NCBI GenBank assembly: GCA_002471225.1 | Contig: DKPO01000033.1 | Coordinates: 177,848 to 191,884 of the forward strand | Origin: Porphyromonadaceae bacterium UBA7332 | GTDB taxonomy: Bacteria; Bacteroidota; Bacteroidia; Bacteroidales; UBA7332 | Direction: 5' to 3' | DNA length: 14,037 bases | Shown: piece by piece, positions 8,683 to 14,037 of the stretch | Layout of the letters: every line of letters begins with the position of its first letter | How positions within the stretch are numbered: the stretch's first letter is position 1 | Notes under the pieces: generated by a model | What the model was told of the DNA's origin: nothing | Database searches by the model: none | The model's input: the letters and a program-made list of their open reading frames with translations, nothing else | Position numbers and translations under genes: made by a program

Positions 8683-10206
8683 ATGCAAGAAAAAATTATC
8701 ATTCTAGATTTTGGTTCTCAGTACACACAGCTTATTGCAAGACGTGTACGTGAATTAAACACTTATTGCGAAATCCTTCCTTATAACAAGTTTCCTGAAA
8801 ATACAGAAGGCGTTAAAGGTGTAATCCTTGGCGGTAGTCCTTTTTCTGTAAATGATCCGGAAGCTCTTTCTACTGATCTTGACAGAATTCGTAAAGTTTT
8901 TCCGGTATTAGGTGTTTGCTACGGCGCACAATATCTGGCGAAAAGTTCCGGCGGTAAAGTTGGTTCTGCTGCATCTCGTGAATACGGACGTGCACACTTA
9001 CGCAATATCAATACGACTGATCCTTTATTTAAAGGTATTCCTGAAAATTCTCAGGTATGGATGTCTCATGGAGATACTATCCTTGAAATGCCGGAATCAT
9101 TTAAAGTGATAGCAAGTACGGAAGAAGTAGAAAATGCTGCATATCGCATCGAAGGAGAACCTACCTGGGCTGTACAATTCCACCCTGAAGTTTATCATAG
9201 CGAAGATGGTAAGATTCTTCTTAACAACTTCCTGAAAGATATCTGTGGTTGTGCACAAGACTGGACTCCTGCTTCATTTATCGAAACAACGGTAAATGAG
9301 TTGAAACAAAAATTAGGAGACGACCGCGTTGTTCTTGGTTTGTCCGGAGGTGTGGATTCTACAGTAGCAGCTGTATTGCTAAACAAAGCAATTGGCAAAA
9401 ACCTTTTCTGTATCTTTGTGGACAACGGACTTCTACGTAAAGACGAGTTCGAAAGCGTAATGAAAAATTACGAGATTTTGGGTCTTAACGTAATTGGTGT
9501 TCGTGCTGCTGATAAATTCTATGCAGACTTGGCTGGCGTTAGCGATCCGGAGCAAAAACGTAAAATTATTGGTAAAGGATTTATCGATGTTTTTGACGTA
9601 GAGGCTCACAAACTTGAAAATATCAAATGGTTAGCACAAGGTACTATCTATCCGGATATTATCGAGTCGTTATCTATTACAGGTATGGTGATCAAATCTC
9701 ACCATAACGTAGGTGGACTTCCTGCCCGCATGAATCTACAAATCGTAGAACCTCTTCGTCTGTTATTCAAAGATGAGGTTCGTCGCGTAGGTCGTGAGTT
9801 AGGTATTCCTGACAATTTGATCAGTCGCCATCCTTTCCCGGGTCCAGGTCTGGCTGTTCGTATTTTGGGAGATATCACACCACAAAAAGTTCAGATTCTT
9901 CAGGATGCAGACGCGATCTTCATTAATGGATTAAGAGAACATGGTCTTTACGATCAGGTATGGCAGGCAGGCGTTATTCTGTTGCCTATCCAGTCTGTAG
10001 GTGTAATGGGTGATGAAAGAACATATGAAAATGCCGTTGCTTTACGCGCTGTTGTATCAACTGACGGTATGACTGCCGATTGGTCACACCTTCCATACGA
10101 ATTCCTTGCTAAGATTTCGAATGAAATTATTAATAAAGTACGTGGTGTGAATCGCGTAGTTTATGATATCAGTTCGAAACCACCGGCAACAATTGAGTGG
10201 GAATAA
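8683..10206 (+). CDS. guaA: Glutamine-hydrolysing GMP synthase
   Basis: A 507-residue cytoplasmic enzyme that aminates XMP to GMP with ATP and glutamine, the last step of guanine nucleotide synthesis. The N-terminal class I glutamine amidotransferase domain (about 1-190) has ILGGSPFSV for the oxyanion region and the catalytic triad Cys79 (GVCYGAQ), His167 and Glu169 (FHPEV). The ATP pyrophosphatase domain follows with the PP-loop SGGVDST at 221-227. The C-terminal dimerisation domain ends in DISSKPPATIEWE, the typical GuaA terminus. Length and domain order are normal. It has its own upstream promoter element and downstream terminator, so it appears to be transcribed alone. Confidence 0.98.
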   Translation: MQEKIIILDFGSQYTQLIARRVRELNTYCEILPYNKFPENTEGVKGVILGGSPFSVNDPEALSTDLDRIRKVFPVLGVCYGAQYLAKSSGGKVGSAASREYGRAHLRNINTTDPLFKGIPENSQVWMSHGDTILEMPESFKVIASTEEVENAAYRIEGEPTWAVQFHPEVYHSEDGKILLNNFLKDICGCAQDWTPASFIETTVNELKQKLGDDRVVLGLSGGVDSTVAAVLLNKAIGKNLFCIFVDNGLLRKDEFESVMKNYEILGLNVIGVRAADKFYADLAGVSDPEQKRKIIGKGFIDVFDVEAHKLENIKWLAQGTIYPDIIESLSITGMVIKSHHNVGGLPARMNLQIVEPLRLLFKDEVRRVGRELGIPDNLISRHPFPGPGLAVRILGDITPQKVQILQDADAIFINGLREHGLYDQVWQAGVILLPIQSVGVMGDERTYENAVALRAVVSTDGMTADWSHLPYEFLAKISNEIINKVRGVNRVVYDISSKPPATIEWE

Positions 10207-10223
10207 AATATAAACACTAATTG

Positions 10224-10260
10224 AAAAGAGCTTGTCCGATACGTCGGCAGGCTCTTTTTT
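10224..10260 (+). terminator. Rho-independent terminator of guaA
   Basis: AAAAGAGC-ttg-TCCGA pairs with TCGG-cag-GCTCTTTT around the loop TACG and ends in TTTTTT, 18 bp after the guaA stop codon. This is a classical intrinsic terminator. Confidence 0.9.
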
Positions 10261-10449
10261 CGATTATGGTTGATTCAATCTGCCGAAGAAACAAACAAAC
10301 CTTAATACTCCTGATTATTTTGTGTTTTGAGGATTATAAGAATGGATTAACAAGTAATTGACTGATTTTATAAGACAAATGTACCGTAGTTCTCATAAGC
10401 TTAGGAGACTAATGATGGTTATCTATGGGTGGCTGGTTTACTTAACAGA

Positions 10450-10477
10450 AAAGGCAGATGCTCACGCATCCGCCTTT
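10450..10477 (-). terminator. Terminator of the arsenic cluster
   Basis: AAAGGC-a-GATGC (10450-10461) and GCATC-c-GCCTTT (10466-10477) form a 12-position stem with one mismatch around the loop TCAC. Read on the minus strand, the stem ends in CCTTTTC, giving a short U-run. It lies about 60 bp beyond the stop of the last minus-strand gene, the permease. It could also act weakly on + strand read-through from guaA. Confidence 0.75.
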
Positions 10478-10538
10478 CAAGTATTATTCAGGAAACTTAA
10501 CCATGTGAATGGAAAGTATACAAATATAGTTAATTTTA

Positions 10539-11522
10539 TTAATATATAGCATATGACAGGATTATATTAAAAAGATATCCTGAAATAATGATAAAAAAAG
10601 CGACTGTTCCGAAGAATATCCCGATTAAACGCCAACTCATTACTTTTTTCAGCATCATAGCTTCCGGCAAGGATAACCCAACAACTGCCATCATGAAGGC
10701 GATAGCCGTACCTAAAGCCATTCCTTTAGATACGAATACCTGAATAACCGGAACAATACCCGCTGCATTGGCATACATCGGCACAGCCAGGATAACAGCT
10801 GCAGGAACAGCATACCATCTATCAGCTGATAAATACTTTTCAAAGAACCCCTCGGGTACGTATCCATGCATAGCGGCACCGATTCCGATACCGATGATGA
10901 CATAAACTAATACGCCTCTGACAATATTCCACGCATCCTTAATTATAATGGGAAGACGTTTCTTAAAAGGAATATGTTCAGCTTCCCATTGAGCCGTTTC
11001 AGTCTCCGATTGAGCTTGAATTTGTCTGACCCAGGGACTTAGGTGTTTTTCTAATCGGAATTTCTCTAAGATAAATCCACCAATCATGCCTAGTAGAATT
11101 CCCGAAACAGTATAAATCAGTGTAGCTTTCAGTCCGAAGGCTACTAGAAACATAGCTACGGCAACTTCATTGACTAATGGCGAAGTGATTAAAAAAGCGA
11201 AAGTTACACCTAATGGAATACCACCCTTCACAAACCCTATAAACAAGGGAATTGATGAGCAGCTACAGAAGGGTGTTATAGCTCCGAAAAGAGCCGCAAA
11301 GAAATACTGGAATCCATATAGTTTGCGAGTTGTCAAAAACAATCTAAGCCTGTCTATGGGGAAATATGCATTGATAATTCCCATAAGACTGCTAATGAGA
11401 AATAACAAAATAATAATTTTAAGTGTGTCGTAAAAGAAGAAGTTTATGGCAGCTCCTAAATGCGATGCGGCATCTAGTCCAAATACACCATAAACCAGCC
11501 AGTCTGCAAAATTCTGTATCAT
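10539..11522 (-). CDS. ArsP/YraQ-type permease (DUF318 family)
   Basis: A 327-residue inner-membrane permease of the family that includes Campylobacter ArsP (organoarsenical efflux) and YraQ. It has about eight hydrophobic segments in two pseudo-repeats, joined by a hydrophilic stretch (about 155-190). The hallmark TPFCSCSSIPLFIG with Cys86 and Cys88 is followed by LITSPLVNEVA (111-121). The second half has the matching PMYANAAG (248-255) and VVGLSLPE (280-287). Cys residues in the membrane fit binding of trivalent arsenicals, but the substrate is inferred. It is the last gene of the arsenic cluster, 121 bp after acr3, a gap with its own promoter-like element and inverted repeats. Family members often occur beside small thioredoxin-like proteins, as in this cluster. 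I leave the symbol empty because ArsP function is unproven. Confidence 0.85.
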   Translation of the reverse strand: MIQNFADWLVYGVFGLDAASHLGAAINFFFYDTLKIIILLFLISSLMGIINAYFPIDRLRLFLTTRKLYGFQYFFAALFGAITPFCSCSSIPLFIGFVKGGIPLGVTFAFLITSPLVNEVAVAMFLVAFGLKATLIYTVSGILLGMIGGFILEKFRLEKHLSPWVRQIQAQSETETAQWEAEHIPFKKRLPIIIKDAWNIVRGVLVYVIIGIGIGAAMHGYVPEGFFEKYLSADRWYAVPAAVILAVPMYANAAGIVPVIQVFVSKGMALGTAIAFMMAVVGLSLPEAMMLKKVMSWRLIGIFFGTVAFFIIISGYLFNIILSYAIY

Positions 11523-11570
11523 GATGTGATCATTTTAAATTAAAGAATAGTGAATTAATTAGCGTTCTTG

Positions 11571-11586
11571 TTTGTGTAATTACGAA
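11571..11586. promoter_or_regulatory. Degenerate third operator-like site before the permease
   Basis: TTTG-N8-CGAA, which differs at one of eight fixed positions from the TTCG-N8-CGAA sites upstream of the thioredoxin gene. With its flanks it matches the distal site (13568-13586) at 13 of 19 positions, including the right half ACGAACA. It lies just downstream of the putative -7 element at 11596-11603, where a bound repressor would block initiation. No binding protein is known; the assignment is inference. Confidence 0.4.
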
Positions 11587-11595
11587 CAGTAAGCC

Positions 11596-11626
11596 CAAAG
11601 ATATAGCCACGTGTTATGTGGCTATA
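11596..11626 (-). promoter_or_regulatory. Putative internal promoter of the permease with overlapping inverted repeat
   Basis: On the minus strand TATCTTTG (11603-11596) matches TAnnTTTG, with TTTA 21 bp upstream as a possible -33. A perfect 9-bp inverted repeat, TATAGCCAC (11602-11610) and GTGGCTATA (11618-11626) with a 7-base loop, fills the spacer and touches the -7 element. No T-run follows on the minus strand, so it is unlikely to be a terminator. It may be an operator, or a hairpin in the acr3-permease read-through transcript. Confidence 0.45.
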
Positions 11627-11643
11627 AATATGTAATTTAAAAA

Positions 11644-12690
11644 TTAGGAGGATTGTTGAAACCAATCTTTTGTATTATTCGCAATCCGTACTAGAAATAA
11701 CATTACCGGAACTTCTACCAGTACACCTACGACAGTTGTCAAAGCAGCTCCCGATTGAAGCCCGAATAAAGAAATAGCAACAGCAACAGCAAGCTCAAAG
11801 AAATTACTGGCACCGATCATTCCGGCAGGAGCAGCTATATTGTGTGGCAACTTCCAGACTTTAGCCCATCCGTATGCGACAAAAAAAATTACTAATGTCT
11901 GTATAACCAGAGGTACAGCTATAAGTAGAATGTGTAATGGATTCTCCAGAATGATTTCTCCTTGGAAGGAAAAAAGAATAATAAGAGTCAGAAGTAATCC
12001 TCCAATAGTGTAATTATTAAACCTTTTAACGAATACATTATTAAAGTAGTTAATGCCTTTACGCCGTACTACGCAGATTCGTGTAACGATTCCACCTAAT
12101 AAGGGGATGACTACAAAAAGGATAACTGACAATAACAATGTGTCAAGAGGAATAATAACTCCTCCGATCCCTAAAAGAAAGGCAACAATAGGAGTGAATG
12201 CCAGTAAAATAATCAAATCATTCACAGCCACCTGCACTAATGTATAAGCTGCGTCTCCTTTTGTCAGATAGCTCCATACAAATACCATTGCTGTACAGGG
12301 TGCAGCACCTAGCAAAACGGCTCCTGCTACATATTCGTTAGCCAAATCAACAGGAATTAGCTTTTTAAATATGATATGAAAAAAGAACCAGGCAATACCG
12401 AACATTGTAAAAGGTTTGATAAGCCAGTTCGTTATACAAGTTAGGATAATACCTTTAGGTTTCAGACCAATATTTCGGATACTTTTAAAATCAACTTTTA
12501 GCATCATCGGATAGATCATTAGCCAGATTAGCAATGCTATCGGTATTGAAACATTTGCATATTCAAACCGGGTTAATGTTTCAGGGATGATTGGACAGTA
12601 TTGACCGATTAAAATTCCGATAAAAATGCATAATATGACCCAAAGAGTCAGATAACGTTCAAAAAAACCAATACCTTGTTTTGTCTCCAT
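11644..12690 (-). CDS. acr3: Arsenite efflux permease Acr3
   Basis: A 348-residue inner-membrane carrier of the ACR3 branch of the BART superfamily, which exports As(III) (and sometimes Sb(III)) using the proton gradient. Around ten hydrophobic segments are visible. The family motif LGAAPCTAMVFVWS holds the essential Cys132, corresponding to the required cysteine in characterised Acr3 proteins. VQVAVNDLIIL follows at 152-162, and GASNFFELAVA contains Glu299, the second conserved residue. Length is normal. It starts 45 bp after the arsC stop on the same strand, consistent with one operon. The name arsB is sometimes used for such genes, but the protein is not of the ArsB family. Confidence 0.95.
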   Translation of the reverse strand: METKQGIGFFERYLTLWVILCIFIGILIGQYCPIIPETLTRFEYANVSIPIALLIWLMIYPMMLKVDFKSIRNIGLKPKGIILTCITNWLIKPFTMFGIAWFFFHIIFKKLIPVDLANEYVAGAVLLGAAPCTAMVFVWSYLTKGDAAYTLVQVAVNDLIILLAFTPIVAFLLGIGGVIIPLDTLLLSVILFVVIPLLGGIVTRICVVRRKGINYFNNVFVKRFNNYTIGGLLLTLIILFSFQGEIILENPLHILLIAVPLVIQTLVIFFVAYGWAKVWKLPHNIAAPAGMIGASNFFELAVAVAISLFGLQSGAALTTVVGVLVEVPVMLFLVRIANNTKDWFQQSS

Positions 12691-12735
12691 AAATCAATAA
12701 TCAGGCTAGCGATTTCCTCCGCAACCGCATTGAGA

Positions 12736-13161
12736 TCATTCTTCTTTTTTAATATCGTTAATATAGAATTCATAAAAGCGTTGTTTGATTTCGTCTCTTA
12801 CCCGATTGAATTCACTATTGATAAATTCAGGGGTTCCTATTGCATGTGAAGGATCATCAAAACCTATATGCAAGCGATGTTTTACCTTTCCGGTGAATGT
12901 CGGACAAGTTTCATTTGCACCTCCGCAAACCGTAATTACATAATCCCATTCTTCATCCAGATATCTTCCAACAGGATCTGAAGTGTGAACTGATATATCA
13001 ATACCGGCTTCAGCCATTACCTTTACTGCTCCTGCATTCAATTTACCTGCCGCTTGAGTACCGGCAGAGCAAACAATTAAACTTTTATCGAATGACTGTA
13101 GAAAGCCGTGAGCCATCTGGCTGCGGCAACTATTGCCTGTACAAAGAATTAAAACTTTCAT
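12736..13161 (-). CDS. arsC: Thioredoxin-coupled arsenate reductase ArsC (LMW phosphatase fold)
   Basis: A 141-residue cytoplasmic enzyme that reduces arsenate to arsenite. The N-terminal P-loop CTGNSCRS gives the nucleophile Cys7 and Arg13 of the CX5R motif. Cys79 and Cys86 in VCGGANETC form the redox relay typical of the Staphylococcus aureus pI258 type, and Asp103 in DDPS is the general acid. This pattern marks the thioredoxin-dependent class rather than the glutaredoxin-dependent R773 class. Ordinary LMW protein tyrosine phosphatases lack the second and third Cys, so that alternative is unlikely. It lies 31 bp after the small thioredoxin-like gene and 45 bp before acr3; its product is the Acr3 substrate. 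Confidence 0.96.
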   Translation of the reverse strand: MKVLILCTGNSCRSQMAHGFLQSFDKSLIVCSAGTQAAGKLNAGAVKVMAEAGIDISVHTSDPVGRYLDEEWDYVITVCGGANETCPTFTGKVKHRLHIGFDDPSHAIGTPEFINSEFNRVRDEIKQRFYEFYINDIKKEE

Positions 13162-13192
13162 AATGTGTTGTTGTAATGATAAATAAATCCTA

Positions 13193-13426
13193 TTATCGGA
13201 TTAATAACTCTTTGACTTCTGAAGCAGACAGTTTTCGGCCAACAGAGACCACTTTTTCATCAATGACAAGTCCTGGCAAACTCATTACGTTGTAGGACAT
13301 AATCTTGATAAGATCTTCTTCTTTGATTACCGTTGCATCGATTCCTGAATCGGCAACAACTTTAAGTACATTTTCATATAGAGCTTTGCAACTTGAACAT
13401 CCAGTTCCTAAAACTTTAATTTTCAT
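13193..13426 (-). CDS. Small thioredoxin-like protein with CSSC active site
   Basis: A 77-residue protein of the small thioredoxin-fold group (Thioredoxin_3 / redox-active disulfide protein 2). It begins with the strand MKIKVLGTG followed by the redox motif CSSC at Cys10-Cys13. The cis-proline position is Pro51 in MSLPGLVID, and the chain ends in a helix SASEVKELL. It lacks a signal peptide and is much shorter than classical thioredoxin (about 105 residues). As the first gene of the arsenic cluster it may reduce ArsC, or serve the ArsP-type permease with which this family is often linked; the partner is inferred. The start codon is 34 bp downstream of a TAnnTTTG element. Confidence 0.9.
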   Translation of the reverse strand: MKIKVLGTGCSSCKALYENVLKVVADSGIDATVIKEEDLIKIMSYNVMSLPGLVIDEKVVSVGRKLSASEVKELLIR

Positions 13427-13459
13427 TTTATTAATGTATTTAGATAGTTAGTTATAATA

Positions 13460-13467
13460 CAAATGTA
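13460..13467 (-). promoter_or_regulatory. Proximal -7 promoter element of the arsenic cluster
   Basis: On the minus strand TACATTTG (13467-13460) matches TAnnTTTG. Transcription would start near 13453, giving a leader of about 27 nt before the thioredoxin-like gene. No clear -33 TTTG is present. The element abuts the operator-like palindrome at 13465-13484. Confidence 0.5.
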
Positions 13468-13484
13468 TTTCGTCGAAATACGAA
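13465..13484. promoter_or_regulatory. Proximal operator-like palindrome
   Basis: GTATTTCG-T-CGAAATAC is a perfect 17-bp palindrome (13465-13481). Overlapping it, TTCG-N8-CGAA (13469-13484) has the same geometry as the distal site. It overlaps the upstream edge of the proximal -7 element, as expected for a repressor site that excludes RNA polymerase. An ArsR/SmtB-type regulator is the natural candidate but is not encoded in the window. Confidence 0.6.
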
Positions 13485-13504
13485 TATTTAAGCTAAAAAA
13501 CAGA

Positions 13505-13516
13505 CTGTAATTACAG
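13505..13516. repeat. 12-bp perfect palindrome in the leader
   Basis: CTGTAATTACAG is a perfect palindrome between the two putative promoters. On the minus strand it is followed by TCTG and six T, giving a weak terminator-like arrangement inside the leader of a transcript from the distal promoter. The stem is short (4 bp with an AATT loop), so attenuation is only a possibility. Confidence 0.35.
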
Positions 13517-13544
13517 CTTGTTCTTGAGTTTGTTTCGCATATTG

Positions 13545-13566
13545 CATAAACTAATTGTAGTTTATG
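13545..13566. repeat. 9-bp inverted repeat just downstream of the distal promoter
   Basis: CATAAACTA (13545-13553) and TAGTTTATG (13558-13566) are perfect inverted repeats around ATTG. The predicted start of the distal minus-strand transcript is near 13566, so the RNA would begin directly with this hairpin. It could stabilise the 5' end of the mRNA or be another protein-binding dyad. Confidence 0.5.
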
Positions 13567-13586
13567 TGTTCGCAAATATACGAACA
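13567..13586. promoter_or_regulatory. Distal operator-like inverted repeat enclosing a -7 element
   Basis: TGTTCG (13567-13572) and CGAACA (13581-13586) form a perfect 6-bp inverted repeat with an 8-base centre. The centre, read on the minus strand, is exactly the TATATTTG -7 element. The core TTCG-N8-CGAA (13569-13584) is repeated exactly 100 bp away at 13469-13484. A dimeric repressor bound here would cover the promoter. Confidence 0.65.
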
Positions 13587-13603
13587 TTTTGATAATACAC
13601 AAT
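13573..13603 (-). promoter_or_regulatory. Distal promoter of the arsenic cluster
   Basis: On the minus strand TATATTTG (13580-13573) matches TAnnTTTG, and ATTG (13603-13600) lies 19 bp upstream, a 3-of-4 match to the -33 TTTG at the correct spacing. Apart from one base this is a full Bacteroidota sigma-70 promoter and the best promoter in the cluster. Transcription would start near 13566, with a leader of about 140 nt before the thioredoxin-like gene. Confidence 0.65.
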
Positions 13604-14037
13604 ATTTTGCTGAACTTTAGCGACTCATAGCTTGAAACTGTCCTTTTATGTACGTATATCTGGAAGAATAATCAGTGAGTTACGCAATAAACTGACTGTC
13701 ATAATTGTGAAGAAGAAAGAGTGAGTTCATGTAGGTTAAAGTTTGAAAGTTAAGACATAAATGAGTACCAGATGTATTTGCGTATTTCTAAATAAAGTGT
13801 TATCTTTAAGAAGTTTTTAAAAACAAAGATTAAGTAATGATTTAAATGAATCATAAATTATGGATAGGATTTTATCTCCAGCTTAACGTTTTATTCTACC
13901 TGTATTTTCTCGTATAGCATGAGGAGTTGAAGATGTTTTTTAAGCGTAAATTAAAGAACTGCTTTATTCTCTCCTGAATTTAGATACGTATGAAAAATAT
14001 TTTTGATAAGTATCTAAATATTTTTTAATACGTACCA
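13604..14037. other. Gene-free AT-rich intergenic region
   Basis: About 430 bp with frequent stops in all frames and no recognisable protein or RNA gene. It holds a 14-codon ORF (13933-13977) preceded by GAGGAG at a spacing fit for ribosome binding, and overlapping inverted repeats at its right end. An arsR gene or remnant would be expected near here, but none is visible; it may lie beyond the right edge or elsewhere in the genome. Confidence 0.6.
13979..14034. repeat. Two overlapping, mutually exclusive inverted repeats
   Basis: Dyad 1 pairs TTTAGATAC (13979-13987) with GTATCTAAA (14010-14018) perfectly. Dyad 2 pairs 13985-14002 (TACGTATGAAAAATATTT) with 14016-14034, nearly perfectly with one mismatch/bulge. 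They share bases 13985-13987 and 14016-14018, so both cannot form together. Dyad 1 is followed by a T-run (14021-14026), terminator-like on the + strand. A TATTTTTG element (13998-14005) lies inside. It may be an attenuator, an operator for a gene beyond the edge, or the end of a mobile element. Confidence 0.5.

Noticed and set aside
10358..10549. 63-codon + strand ORF between guaA and the permease
   Set aside because: It contains the hairpin that terminates the minus-strand arsenic cluster, overlaps the permease end, resembles no family, and has no promoter signal.
11602..11626. Terminator between acr3 and the permease
   Set aside because: The 9-bp hairpin has no U-run after it on the minus strand and overlaps a -7 promoter element, so a regulatory role is more likely.
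1..14037. CRISPR array, tRNA or rRNA genes, transposase or phage genes
   Set aside because: No regular spaced repeats, no cloverleaf or rRNA segments, and no transposase, integrase or phage protein was recognised on either strand.

Overview
The window looks chromosomal and comes from a member of the Bacteroidota, probably Bacteroidales; I cannot name the genus. The reasons are the AT-rich intergenic DNA, the near absence of strong Shine-Dalgarno sequences, and several matches to the Bacteroidota -7 promoter element TAnnTTTG. The bacterial core genes (murB, sbcDC, guaA) are all intact.

Left part (1-3397): a nitronate monooxygenase/2-nitropropane dioxygenase family flavoprotein on the + strand converges on a two-gene minus-strand unit, a family 2 glycosyltransferase followed by murB. 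A long dyad at 1388-1434 separates them and can terminate both. Middle part (3518-10260): divergent from the glycosyltransferase, sbcD and sbcC overlap by 11 bp and encode the Mre11/Rad50-like nuclease pair. They are followed by guaA (GMP synthase), which has its own promoter and a rho-independent terminator.

Right part (10450-13603, minus strand): an arsenic resistance cluster, transcribed right to left as small thioredoxin-like protein, thioredoxin-coupled arsenate reductase (arsC), Acr3 arsenite efflux permease, and an ArsP/YraQ-type permease, ending in a terminator at 10450-10477. The inferred route is reduction of arsenate by ArsC, recycling of ArsC by a thioredoxin, export of arsenite by Acr3, and possibly export of organic or other trivalent arsenicals by the ArsP-like permease. 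No arsR repressor gene lies in the window.

The most interesting structure is regulatory. Two sites of identical geometry, TTCG-N8-CGAA, lie exactly 100 bp apart in front of the thioredoxin gene, each on or beside a TAnnTTTG element. A degenerate third copy sits just downstream of another TAnnTTTG element in the 121-bp gap before the permease. This suggests one dyad-binding repressor, probably an ArsR-type protein encoded elsewhere, controlling the cluster at three points. The last 430 bp (13604-14037) hold no recognisable gene but end in overlapping, mutually exclusive inverted repeats preceded by a 14-codon ORF.
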